A stretch of 32,841 nt of DNA from Bryobacterales bacterium (GCA_027450225.1 DAIDJK010000001.1:1-32841), one strand, 5' to 3'; shown: positions 1 through 14,086, counted from the first letter of the stretch. Notes: a model not told the origin generated them from the sequence alone. Translations and numbers: made by a program.

Positions 1-1341
1 TACATAGTGCCCATGTCGAGCCCGGGCAAACAGCTTCACGACAACACGGGCGCGGAGGCGGCGCCGCAGCTTGTGCCGCGCCTGCTGGCGTGGGTGGCGG
101 AGAATTATCCCGGCACGAAGACGGCGATTACGGAATACAACTGGGGCGCGCTGAATTCGATAACAGGAGCGATCGCGGAGGCCGATATTCTCGGCATCTT
201 CGGACGCGAAGGTCTGGATTACGGGATGCTCTGGGGACCGCCCGCTCCAGCCGATCCGGGCGCGTTCGCATTTCGCATGTTCCTGAATTACGACGGCGCG
301 GGAAACCAGTTCGGATCGACCAGCATTTCGGCCAGTTCCAGCGATCCCGATACGCTCGCGATCTTCGCTGCCCAGAGAAGCGATTCGGCGTTGACGATTC
401 TGGCGCTCAACAAATCACAGAACGACCTTCAGGATTCGATATCGATCGCCAGTTTCGCTGCGGCGGGGACGGCGCAGGTATGGCAGTACAGCCCGGCGAA
501 CCTGAACGCGATCGTGCGGCAATCGAGTGACGCCAGTGTGGCGAACGGATCGGTGGCCGTTTCCTTGCCGGCGCAATCGATGACGCTGCTGGTGATACCG
601 CAGGCGCAGACCGCGATGAGCGGACCGCAGCCGGTGATCAGTTCGGTCGGCAGCGCGGCGTCCTATGACAAGTCCGCGATTGCGCCCGGCGAGATCATAA
701 CCATCTTCGGGAGATCGCTCGGCCCCGCAACGCTGGCGGGACTGCAGGTGACGCCCGACAACGCGCTGAGCACGATTGCGGGCGGAGTGCAGGTTTTCAT
801 CAACGGGTACGCCGCGCCGATGATCTACTCCTCGGCGGCGCAGATCGGCGCGGTTGTGCCGTATGAGATTGCGGGACAGCAGAACGTGAACGTCGTGGTG
901 GTGAACCAAGGCAATCCATCGGCGCCGGCGCTGGTTCCTGTGGCGAAGGTGAGGCCGGGGATCTTTTCGGACGATGCGTCGGGTTCGGGCCAGGGCGCGA
1001 TTCTGAATCAGGATTACAGCCGGAACAGCGCCGTGAATCCGGCGGCGCGCGGTGGAACCGTGATGGTGTATGCGACGGGTGAAGGGGTAACCACACCGCC
1101 GGGGCTCGATGGCCGGATCACGGGGTCCGTGTTGCCGCGGGCCGTGGCAGCGTGCTCAGCCAACATTGGCGGGATAGCGGCCGGCGTTGCGTATTGCGGT
1201 GAAACGCCGACCGTGGTGAACGGACTGGTTCAGTTGAACGTGGTGGTTCCCGAGGGCGTGACGCCCGGCGCGGCTGTGCCCGTGACGGTTACGATCGGCG
1301 GGGCGACGAGCCAGAGCGGGATCACCATGGCGGTAAAGTAG
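1..1341 (+). CDS. GH44-like glycoside hydrolase C-terminal part fused to a TIGR03437-type (Solibacter) C-terminal domain; 5' truncated by window edge
   Basis: Frame is open from base 1 (tac ata gtg...), so it probably continues upstream. 'AITEYNWGALNSITGAIAEADILGIFGREGLDYGMLWGP' resembles the GH44 catalytic domain. 'GEIITIFGRSLGP...YAAPMIYSSAAQIGAVVPYEIAG...NPAARGGTVMVYATGEGVTTPPG...GLVQLNVVVPEGVTPG' resembles TIGR03437. Confidence 0.8.
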   Translation, partial: YIVPMSSPGKQLHDNTGAEAAPQLVPRLLAWVAENYPGTKTAITEYNWGALNSITGAIAEADILGIFGREGLDYGMLWGPPAPADPGAFAFRMFLNYDGAGNQFGSTSISASSSDPDTLAIFAAQRSDSALTILALNKSQNDLQDSISIASFAAAGTAQVWQYSPANLNAIVRQSSDASVANGSVAVSLPAQSMTLLVIPQAQTAMSGPQPVISSVGSAASYDKSAIAPGEIITIFGRSLGPATLAGLQVTPDNALSTIAGGVQVFINGYAAPMIYSSAAQIGAVVPYEIAGQQNVNVVVVNQGNPSAPALVPVAKVRPGIFSDDASGSGQGAILNQDYSRNSAVNPAARGGTVMVYATGEGVTTPPGLDGRITGSVLPRAVAACSANIGGIAAGVAYCGETPTVVNGLVQLNVVVPEGVTPGAAVPVTVTIGGATSQSGITMAVK

Positions 1342-1364
1342 CCGCGGGCATAAACTGATGCGAG

Positions 1365-2813
1365 ATGAGCAGGCGCATTCTTCCTCTGCTGGCCGCTGCG
1401 TGCTCGATGGCCGCTCCGGCCTTCCCGCAAACGCACTACGAGCCGAACTGGCAATCGCTTGATGCGCGGCCCACGCCCGCGTGGTATCAGGATGCGCGGT
1501 TCGGCATCTTCATTCACTGGGGCCTTTACTCCGTCCCGTCGTTCGCGCCTCCGCATCTGCCGGGACAGACGCCTTACGCCGAGTGGTACTGGAATTCGCT
1601 GACCACCCGTAAGCCCGCCACGGTCGATTTTCACAACCGCACTTATGGGCCGGACTTTTCGTATGCGCAATTCGCGCCGATGTTCAAGGCGGAACTCTTC
1701 GATCCCGATCGCTGGGCGGACGTGTTTCAGAAATCGGGCGCGAAGTATGTGGTGCTGACGTCGAAACATCACGACGGTTTCGCGCTTTGGCCGAGCGCGG
1801 AAGCGGACCGCGACTGGGGGCGTCCATGGAACGCGGTATCGGCGGGTCCGCATCGCGATCTGCTGGGCGACCTGACGGCGGCAGTGCGGCGCAAGGGTTT
1901 GAAGATGGGCTTCTATTATTCGCTCTATGAGTGGTACAACCCGCTCTGGCTGACCGACAAGGCCGCTTACGTCAGCCAGCACATGCATCCACAGTTCAAG
2001 GATGCGGTGACGCGATACAAGCCATCGATCATCTTCAGCGACGGCGAATGGGAACTGACGAGCGAAGAGTGGCGCGCGCCGGAACTGCTGGCGTGGCTGT
2101 TCAACGATTCGCCGGCCAGGGATGAAGTGGTGATCGACGACCGCTGGGGCAAGGACACGCGGCACAAGCACGGCGGCTACTTCACCACCGAATACACAGC
2201 GGGGATGGACTCCGGCAATCACCCCTGGGAAGAGAGCCGCGGCATGGGAATGTCCTACGGGTACAACCGCAACGAGCATCTGGAGGACTATCACACTTCC
2301 CGTGAACTGATTCTGATGCTGGTGGACCTGGTGAGCCGGGGCGGTAATCTGCTGCTCGACATCGGGCCGGCGGCGGACGGCACGATTCCGGTGGTGATGG
2401 AAGAACGGCTGATCCAGATGGGCGACTGGCTGCGCGCCAACGGCGACGCGATCTACGGAACGCGGCCATGGCGCAGGACGCGGCAGTTCGGCGCGGGCGA
2501 GCAGCCGAAGCTGGACGCGAACAAGGAGTTCATGACGCATTACGACATCACGGACTACGTGGATCGCAAGAAGCCGGGGCAGGCCGTGATCGAAGCGTTC
2601 TTCACGCGCAAGGGCAATGACGTTTATGCGATCTTTCCGAATGCGCTGCGCGGCGACTGGACGCTGCACGATATCCATGTCGCCGCGGGGACGAACGTGA
2701 CCGCGCTAGGGTCAAACGAGCGGGTGCGCTGGGAGCGCGCCGGCGACGGGATCGTGATGCATTTCGGCGCGGCGGGCGGCCCGGCGGCGGTGAAGATCAG
2801 CGAGGCGCAGTAA
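1365..2813 (+). CDS. Alpha-L-fucosidase (GH29), secreted
   Basis: 482 aa with signal peptide; 'PAWYQDARFGIFIHWGLYSVPSFAP', 'SGAKYVVLTSKHHDGFALWPS', 'YKPSIIFSDGEWE', 'GGNLLLDIGPAADGTIP' are GH29 hallmarks. Confidence 0.93.
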   Translation: MSRRILPLLAAACSMAAPAFPQTHYEPNWQSLDARPTPAWYQDARFGIFIHWGLYSVPSFAPPHLPGQTPYAEWYWNSLTTRKPATVDFHNRTYGPDFSYAQFAPMFKAELFDPDRWADVFQKSGAKYVVLTSKHHDGFALWPSAEADRDWGRPWNAVSAGPHRDLLGDLTAAVRRKGLKMGFYYSLYEWYNPLWLTDKAAYVSQHMHPQFKDAVTRYKPSIIFSDGEWELTSEEWRAPELLAWLFNDSPARDEVVIDDRWGKDTRHKHGGYFTTEYTAGMDSGNHPWEESRGMGMSYGYNRNEHLEDYHTSRELILMLVDLVSRGGNLLLDIGPAADGTIPVVMEERLIQMGDWLRANGDAIYGTRPWRRTRQFGAGEQPKLDANKEFMTHYDITDYVDRKKPGQAVIEAFFTRKGNDVYAIFPNALRGDWTLHDIHVAAGTNVTALGSNERVRWERAGDGIVMHFGAAGGPAAVKISEAQ

Positions 2814-2834
2814 GCCGATTTCTCACGTGAGCCG

Positions 2835-4052
2835 TTAGCGCGCGCCGGCTTTCTTCACGGCGGAAGAAACGGCGATGGAGCCGGAAACCACGCCTGAGTA
2901 CCAGGCGCTGCCCTCGCGGTAAAGTTCGTGCAGGTTGTCGTCCGTATCGATATAGAGAATGTGCTGGGTACCGACGCCGGAATACAGATAGGCGTAGCCG
3001 GCGAGCGGAGTTTCGGCCCGGGGAGGAGTGGGGTTGCCGGCTGACTGCAGCAGAAGCGTCTCCCGCCATCCGCTTCCCGAGTGATAAAGCTCGTGCAGGA
3101 TGTTGTAAGAGTCCACGTAAACTACATGCTCGGTACTTTCATACTCCGCGGTATAACCCGCGACGGCGCTGTTTGCGGCGGGTTTCGCGGCGCCGGCGGT
3201 GATGTCGAGCGGAGTGCCGGTTTGCCATCTGCCGCCTGAGTAATACAGTTCCTGGACGTTGCCGGCGGTATTGAAATAGATAACGTGCTGCGTGTTCTCA
3301 TATTCAGCCGCATAAGCCGCGAGAGGACTATTTGAGGAGGGCGGCAAGGCCGCGGGAACGGACGACGACAGGTTATTGCCGAACCATTGACCGCTGTAAT
3401 AGAGCTCGCGGATCGTGCCATCCTGGGCGATGTACATGACATGCTCGGTTCCCTGGTTCTCGAACGCATAGGCGGCGAGCGGGCTGCCCGCCCTGGGAGC
3501 GTAGATGCCAGTGAAACCGGTGCGCGCCGTCAGGTCGTTTGAATACCACTGGCCGGAGCCGACCCGGTAGAGTTCGATCACGTGACTCTGGCTATCGATG
3601 TAGACAAGGTGCACGGACTGCTGATTCTTCCATGTGTACCCGACCACAGGACTATCGGGCCGGGGCGGCGCGCCGGAGGTATTGGTGATGTGGGTCAGGT
3701 TAAAGGCGTTCGGCACCTGCAGGCCTGGCATGCTGAGAGTGACGGCCTCGATGACCGGCTGCCCATCGACGCTGCCGATGTAGGCAAAGGCGTTATTCAC
3801 GCCAGCCGGCTCCCACGGGAAAACCGCGATGGGAGCGCCACCGCGAGGAGAGTCGGCGCCGGGGACCGGATAGGGTATGGGCTGGTTATAGCGTTCCTGG
3901 AACGCGATGAGATCCCATTGACTCCAGGGATTCCCGCCGCCCGTTTGATTGAAATCGAGGACATAGATGCGGTTGTTTGCGCCGATATAGGCAAGATTCT
4001 GACGGTTTCCGGCGACGTTGCCGGCGACGTTGCTGTTGTAAGCTGCGCCCAT
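2835..4052 (-). CDS. Repeat protein, predicted fucose-lectin-like (PLL/AAL-type) beta-propeller
   Basis: 405 aa; five clear ~53-aa repeats (starting at residues ~134, 190, 242, 295, 348) of type 'SPLAAYAFENQGTEHVMYIAQDGTIRELYYSGQWFGNNL' plus two divergent N-terminal units. Good Shine-Dalgarno GGAGG 7 nt upstream of ATG. No signal peptide. Confidence 0.75.
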   Translation of the reverse strand: MGAAYNSNVAGNVAGNRQNLAYIGANNRIYVLDFNQTGGGNPWSQWDLIAFQERYNQPIPYPVPGADSPRGGAPIAVFPWEPAGVNNAFAYIGSVDGQPVIEAVTLSMPGLQVPNAFNLTHITNTSGAPPRPDSPVVGYTWKNQQSVHLVYIDSQSHVIELYRVGSGQWYSNDLTARTGFTGIYAPRAGSPLAAYAFENQGTEHVMYIAQDGTIRELYYSGQWFGNNLSSSVPAALPPSSNSPLAAYAAEYENTQHVIYFNTAGNVQELYYSGGRWQTGTPLDITAGAAKPAANSAVAGYTAEYESTEHVVYVDSYNILHELYHSGSGWRETLLLQSAGNPTPPRAETPLAGYAYLYSGVGTQHILYIDTDDNLHELYREGSAWYSGVVSGSIAVSSAVKKAGAR

Positions 4053-4077
4053 GGTTCAACCTCCATATTTCGAGATT

Positions 4078-4094
4078 GCGGATCGGCGATCCGC
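4078..4094. promoter_or_regulatory. Candidate operator dyad GCGGATCGGCGATCCGC
   Basis: 8-bp arms around a single central base, 26 nt upstream of the propeller gene start on the minus strand. Confidence 0.45.
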
Positions 4095-4238
4095 CGGGTG
4101 TATTTTATGGCGAACTCGCCCGGGAGTAACCCCTTGGATGGAGCCGGCGCCGGGTGTTCCGGACGAATCAGACCGTTTGTAACCGCGGCTTGCGAGGGGA
4201 ACTGAGACCCGGACCGGGGATTCGGCGATAGGATGGTC

Positions 4239-4250
4239 GCGGATATCCGC
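4239..4250. promoter_or_regulatory. Candidate operator dyad GCGGATATCCGC
   Basis: Perfect 12-bp palindrome 2 nt upstream of ATG 4253; shares half-sites GCGGAT/ATCCGC with the dyad at 4078-4094. Confidence 0.45.
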
Positions 4251-4252
4251 CT

Positions 4253-6289
4253 ATGCTGCGTTTGACCGTTTCCTTGCTCTTTGTGTCTTTACTCTGCGGG
4301 TCTTCGTCATTTGCCGCGATACCGGTGGACCTTACGGGAGTGGCACAGGGGCCGGTTGCGGTGCGGCGGAGCGCCGATGGGCTGGTGGTTTCGTGGCCGG
4401 ATGAAAAGAACCGGACATGGTCCATCGAATTCCGCGCGGACGGCAAGCCGCAGGTGATTCGCAGCATTTCTGTGGCTGGCCGCGCGATGATCGAGAACGC
4501 CCAGCCGGTGTACTTCGCGGATACCGGGATCCGGCGCGGCGGATGGGATCAGTTCTTCGATTTTCCGCCGTCGCATCCGAACGGAATTCGAAGGTTCCAA
4601 CAGGAGTTTGCGCCCGCGTCCGTTCGCGCGCAGACGATTGCGGACCGAGTGTCAGTGACGTTCGAGGGACTGCGGCTGGGGATCTTTTCGGGGTCGGTGG
4701 TTTACACGGTGTTTCCCGGATCGCGGCTGATCAAACAGGAGGCGGTGCTCTCGACAAAGGAAGACAACGTCGCGTATTTCTACGATGCCGGGATCGATTA
4801 TCAGCCGCAGGAGGACCGCCGTCCCGGCAACAACATGCAGACGGACGTGAGCTGCTTCGACAACGATACCGGCGCGATGCGCACGTTTCGCGTGCCGCTG
4901 GTTTCCGAGCGGAATCCGGAGACGGTGAAGTACCGGATGCTGGCGGCAAAGACGGCGAACGGCAGCGTGGCGGTGTTCCCGCCACCGCACCAGTATTTCT
5001 TCGCGCGCGATTTCACGACGAATATGGGCTATACGTGGGCGCGGTCGTGGCGCGGACACGTGGGGCTTGGGATCCGGCAGCTTCCGGATGACAACAGCCC
5101 GTATTACCCGTGGATGAATGCGCCGCCCGGAACCGCGCAGCGCATGAGCCTGTTTCTGCTGGTTTCCGACAGCGCGCCCGCGGAGACGTTGAACGAGGTT
5201 CTCGCGTACACGCATCACGATCGGTTCGTGCCGCTCGCAGGGTACAAGACCGTGGCGCCGCACTGGCATTTCGCATTTACCGAACAGGCCGTTGCGGGCG
5301 GCCCGCGCTGGACTCCGCCATGGGAGCCGGTGCTGCGCGATATGGGCGTGAATGCCGCGCTGATCATGGATTTTCATGGCGATCTGCATGAGCAGGACCC
5401 GGGTCCGCTGCGGTTTCGCGAAATGCGCGAGTATTACGACGAGACGCGTGCGCATTCGACTCCGGATTTTCTGATTATTCCCGCCGAAGAGGCGGACGCG
5501 TACTTCGGCGGGCACTGGGCGCTGGCGTTTCCGAAGCCCGTGATCTGGGCGATGAAGCGGGATTCGGGGGAGTGGACCGAAGTCGATCCGAAGTATGGGC
5601 GCGTTTACCGGATCAATAATCCGCAGGATTTGCTGAAGATGGTGCGGCAGGAGAATGCGTTTGTTTATGAGACGCATCCGCGCACGAAGGGATCGACGGG
5701 ATTTCCCGATCAGATTCTCGACACGCCGTGGTTTGAAGATTCTCATTATCTTGGTACAGGGTGGAAGCAGATGCCGAGCGATCTTTCGTCACCGCGCCTG
5801 GGGGAGCGCGCGTTCAAAGTAGCGGACGATCTGGCGAACAAGGGATTCCACAAGAAGATGTTCGGCGAGGTGGATGTGTTCCAGCTCGACCATACGCATG
5901 AGCTGTATGCGCACATGAACGTGAACTATGTGCATATGGACAAGCTGCCCGCGTGGACCGATTATTCCGAAGTGCTGAATGCGCTGGCGAAGGGCGACGG
6001 GTTTGTGACGACCGGCGAGATTCTGCTGCCGTCAGTCGAGTGGAAGCCGGAGCGTGGGAAGTTAAAGGTCGCGGCCGATGTGCGGTGGACGTATCCGCTG
6101 GCGATGGCGGAGATCGTGTGGGGCGACGGGAAGGAAACGCATCACGACACGATTGATCTTGCGCGCTCGCGGCAGTTCGGGTCGGAGAAGTTTACGTGGG
6201 CGATGGACAATCCTGCGTGGAAATGGGCGCGGCTGGCCGTCTGGGATGTGGCGGGGGATGGAGCGTTTACGAATGCGGTGTGGCGGTAG
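4253..6289 (+). CDS. Secreted hypothetical protein with possible PHP/CehA-like metallohydrolase C-terminal region
   Basis: 678 aa; signal peptide 'MLRLTVSLLFVSLLCGSSSFA'; 'DFHGDLHEQD', 'IPAEEADAYFGGHW', 'YETHPRTKGSTGFPDQ', 'VDVFQLDHTHE' and 'LNALAKGDGFVTTGEILLP' recall PHP-type proteins. ORF strong, function tentative. Confidence 0.6.
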   Translation: MLRLTVSLLFVSLLCGSSSFAAIPVDLTGVAQGPVAVRRSADGLVVSWPDEKNRTWSIEFRADGKPQVIRSISVAGRAMIENAQPVYFADTGIRRGGWDQFFDFPPSHPNGIRRFQQEFAPASVRAQTIADRVSVTFEGLRLGIFSGSVVYTVFPGSRLIKQEAVLSTKEDNVAYFYDAGIDYQPQEDRRPGNNMQTDVSCFDNDTGAMRTFRVPLVSERNPETVKYRMLAAKTANGSVAVFPPPHQYFFARDFTTNMGYTWARSWRGHVGLGIRQLPDDNSPYYPWMNAPPGTAQRMSLFLLVSDSAPAETLNEVLAYTHHDRFVPLAGYKTVAPHWHFAFTEQAVAGGPRWTPPWEPVLRDMGVNAALIMDFHGDLHEQDPGPLRFREMREYYDETRAHSTPDFLIIPAEEADAYFGGHWALAFPKPVIWAMKRDSGEWTEVDPKYGRVYRINNPQDLLKMVRQENAFVYETHPRTKGSTGFPDQILDTPWFEDSHYLGTGWKQMPSDLSSPRLGERAFKVADDLANKGFHKKMFGEVDVFQLDHTHELYAHMNVNYVHMDKLPAWTDYSEVLNALAKGDGFVTTGEILLPSVEWKPERGKLKVAADVRWTYPLAMAEIVWGDGKETHHDTIDLARSRQFGSEKFTWAMDNPAWKWARLAVWDVAGDGAFTNAVWR

Positions 6290-6448
6290 GTACGCAGGAG
6301 TTAGCGAAGGCGCCTCCCATGGCTATCATCCGTACAAAACGTCCGCGACGTTTAGTACGCCTATCAATTTTGCTTGTTTATAAACCCAGGCCCCACTCGC
6401 TTGCAGTTGAGCCTGTCGCGTCGTACACTAACGCCGATCGGAGGAACG

Positions 6449-7129
6449 ATGCTGATCGAACGTTTGCTGACGTATTTCTTTCTTCTGGCGATGGCGGCGA
6501 ACGCCAGCACACTTACCTACAGTGATAGTGGTGTATTCTCGGCATCGACGCCTACCACCACGTTCTCAGGACCGAACGAGTCCTGGTCGTTCTCATTTAC
6601 GGCGGACAGCAATCCTGTTGTCCTCGAATATGGCAACGGCGGTTTTAACTTCGCGTATTCGAATTTCACATATTCTCTGAACGGGTCTTCGCTGTCGATT
6701 ATGCCCACCGCGATCCGTTTTTTTACCGGCGCGAACGGAGGAGGATATTTCATCTGCTTTGTCGAGGCATGTGGGAATGGCTCATTCCCGGACGGACTGG
6801 GAACGGGCGGCCCTCAGCTCTATAAAGGACCGAATTCAGCCCCGGAGTTGCTGCCAGGCGCCTATGTCCTTCTGTTTGGCGTCTCGCTGGATTCAGTTGG
6901 TTACGCGGAGCCCGACACTACTCTCAGCGCCGTGGTCGCCACACCGGAACCGGCAACTTTCTTTGCGATCGCCGGCGTGCTGGCTACGCTGGGGGCGCGG
7001 CGACTGTTGCTCAGACCGATAGCCTGGCTCGGGATCGGACAAAAGATTGGCGGCGGTCACTGGCCCGGCGGCAGTGAAGCGACCAATTTTCGTGCGACGG
7101 CAAGAAAAGCCGCTGCCGGCATTCCCTGA
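6449..7129 (+). CDS. PEP-CTERM domain protein (exported, exosortase substrate-like)
   Basis: ATG at 6449 preceded by GGAGG; N-terminal 'MLIERLLTYFFLLAMAANAS' signal; C-terminal 'TPEPATFFAIAGVLATLGARRLLLRP' is PEP motif + TM + Arg cluster. The listed ORF start at 6374 is upstream of the plausible start. Confidence 0.75.
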   Translation: MLIERLLTYFFLLAMAANASTLTYSDSGVFSASTPTTTFSGPNESWSFSFTADSNPVVLEYGNGGFNFAYSNFTYSLNGSSLSIMPTAIRFFTGANGGGYFICFVEACGNGSFPDGLGTGGPQLYKGPNSAPELLPGAYVLLFGVSLDSVGYAEPDTTLSAVVATPEPATFFAIAGVLATLGARRLLLRPIAWLGIGQKIGGGHWPGGSEATNFRATARKAAAGIP

Positions 7130-7809
7130 TACCTCGAAACATGGTTCGCGACGCGTGCGAGGTCGTCGGCGGAGACGGCAACGGCGGCGCCGTTCACAAG
7201 GGCCCACGCTTTCGTGCAGCCGTAAGCCTGAAGGGAACTGATATAGCGCAGAAAGAACAGGTACTCGCCAGTGTTTCGCAACTCATTACCTGAGCCCTGG
7301 ACGGGTTGCTCCAGGACGGCGCCACTCGCGAGTTGGATGGAGCCGCCGTCCTGAACAATCAGCAGACTGGAAGCAGGCGCGAGGCTCCGCTGGGAGCTGA
7401 TCACTTCCTCGATGGCGATAGTGGATTCGGTGTAGATCGCGCCTCTGTTATTGGAAAGATACGCCTGAATGCCTGATATTTTACCGACAATGATCGTATC
7501 GGCCGGGTTCTGCGGCAACTCGCTCTTTGGCGGGGGCGAGTGGAAGATGGTAGCGGCACGCGCTCTGGGGTCCCGGTTCTCAAGGGCAACGCCATCGGGG
7601 CTCGTGAACTTGTCGAAATAGCTGGCCCGGGCGGCCCGTATGGCGGTCGCGGTCGAGTCGAGCGCCGAGGACAATTCCTTCGTTGGAGTCAACGACGGCG
7701 CCTGAGCCAGTGCGTTGCTCGCTGCGAAAACCGGCAATAAAGCGAGAAGCGGGACGCGTTTGCGACCCTGTGAGCGGGGATGGTGTGAAGTTGCGGCGGA
7801 GGGCTGCAT
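7057..7809 (-). CDS. Hypothetical secreted protein
   Basis: ORF 7057..7899; plausible start at 7809 (MQPSAATSHHPRSQGRKRVPLLALLPVFAASNALAQ) gives a signal peptide. 'ADTIIVGKISGIQAYLSNNRGAIYTESTIAIEEVI' looks like a genuine folded domain. Start uncertain. Confidence 0.55.
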   Translation of the reverse strand: MQPSAATSHHPRSQGRKRVPLLALLPVFAASNALAQAPSLTPTKELSSALDSTATAIRAARASYFDKFTSPDGVALENRDPRARAATIFHSPPPKSELPQNPADTIIVGKISGIQAYLSNNRGAIYTESTIAIEEVISSQRSLAPASSLLIVQDGGSIQLASGAVLEQPVQGSGNELRNTGEYLFFLRYISSLQAYGCTKAWALVNGAAVAVSADDLARVANHVSRYQGMPAAAFLAVARKLVASLPPGQ

Positions 7810-7980
7810 TGCGCGGAACTCCGGGAGCATAACCGTGTCGTATTCGAAGCGCGTACTCATTGGATCGCCACTGCCCCATCCGGCGTTCCCAGTGATCAAC
7901 CGACACGCCGTCCGTGGGACCGTCTGGGCGCATCGAAAGAGCCGAGGGCGATGGAAGGCGCGCGGTTCGATCTGCGTTGT

Positions 7981-9388
7981 TTACGCGGGCAATTTCGACG
8001 CGCCCATCAGGTATTCATCGACACCGCGGGCGGCTTTGCGGCCTTCGGCGATCGCCCAGACCACAAGCGACTGGCCGCGGCGCATGTCGCCGGCTGAGAA
8101 AACGCCGGGGACGGATGACATGTAGTGGTCGTTCGTTTCCACGTTGCCGCGCGCGTCGAGCTTGAGTCCGAGATCCTCGACGAGGCCCGTGCGCACGGGG
8201 CCGGTGAAGCCCATCGCGAGCAAAACAAGATCGACGTCGAGCTCGAATTCGGTGCCGGGAATGGCTTCGAACTTCGGAGGAGCTCCGACGCGAACACCGT
8301 GCAGCTTCTTCACGTTGCCGTGCTCGTCCCCGGTGAAACGAACTGTGTTGACGCTCCAGTCCCGCAGGCCGCCTTCTTCGTGCGAGCTTTCGACGCGCAG
8401 CTGCATGGGCCACAGCGGCCAGGGTGTATGCGGAGCGCGTGTGTCGGGCGGCTTGGGAAGAAGCTCGAACTGCGTGACGTGCGCTGCGCCGTGGCGGTGC
8501 GAGGTGCCGAGGCAATCCGCTCCGGTATCACCGCCGCCGATGATGACGACGCGCTTGCCGGTGGCGAGGATCTGGTTCAGAACCTTGTCGCCCTCACAGA
8601 CTTTGTTGGCCTGCGGCAGGAACTCCATGGCGAAATGAATGCCTTTCAGTTCGCGGCCGGGTACTTTGAGATCGCGAGGCTGCTCGGCGCCGCAGGTGAG
8701 AAGCACCGCATCGAACTTGCTGAGTTCGCTCACCGGGACGTTGCCGCCGATGTGCGAGTTCGGGGCAAATTCGACGCCTTCGCCCTTCATCTGGTCGATG
8801 CGGCGATCGATCAGATGCTTTTCCATCTTGAAGTTCGGGATGCCGTAACGAAGCAGGCCACCGATGCGATCGGCCTTTTCGAAAAGAACCACGGAATGAC
8901 CGGCGCGGGCAAGCTGCTGTGCGGCGGCGAGTCCGGCGGGGCCGGAACCAACGACGGCAACGCGTTTACCGGTGCGGAAAGCGGGCGGCTCAGGCGCGAT
9001 CCAGCCCTCGGCCCAGCCGCGATCGACAATCGCTTTCTCGATGTTCTTGATGGTGACCGGCGGCTCATTGATGCCGAGCACGCAGGCGGCTTCGCAGGGC
9101 GCGGGACAGATGCGGCCGGTGAATTCGGGGAAGTTGTTGGTGGAGTGCAAGACGCGCAGGGCTTCGCGCCAGCGGCCGCGCCACACCAGATCGTTCCAGT
9201 CCGGAATGATGTTGGTGACCGGGCAGCCGGTGTGGCAGAAGGGCACGCCGCAATCCATGCAGCGCGCGCCCTGCAGCCGCACTTTGTCTTCCGGCAGAGG
9301 ATGATAGATCTCGAACCAGTCCCGGATGCGCTCGGCGGGCGGCCGGCGCTGGGGGACTTCACGCTCGTATTCGAGAAAGCCTGTGACC

Positions 9389-9405
<17 letters not shown>
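7981..9405 (-). CDS. gltD: Glutamate synthase small subunit
   Basis: 474 aa; '[26 protein letters not shown]', '[48 protein letters not shown]', '[25 protein letters not shown]'. Likely true start GTG at 9396 (MGKVTGF), overlapping the gltB end. Confidence 0.97.
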
Positions 9406-14020
<4,615 letters not shown>

Positions 14021-14086
14021 TAGAGATACTCCGGGCTACTCACGGCGACAGCGTACGCGGCTGTGCGTCTCGGGTGGTAGTTTCAC

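Noticed and set aside
1230-2678. 482-aa minus-strand ORF antisense to the fucosidase
   Set aside because: Arg/His/Pro-rich shadow ORF of a high-GC coding gene; the plus strand has clear GH29 motifs.
4652-5746. 364-aa minus-strand ORF antisense to the PHP-like gene
   Set aside because: Arg/His-rich shadow frame with no domain signal.
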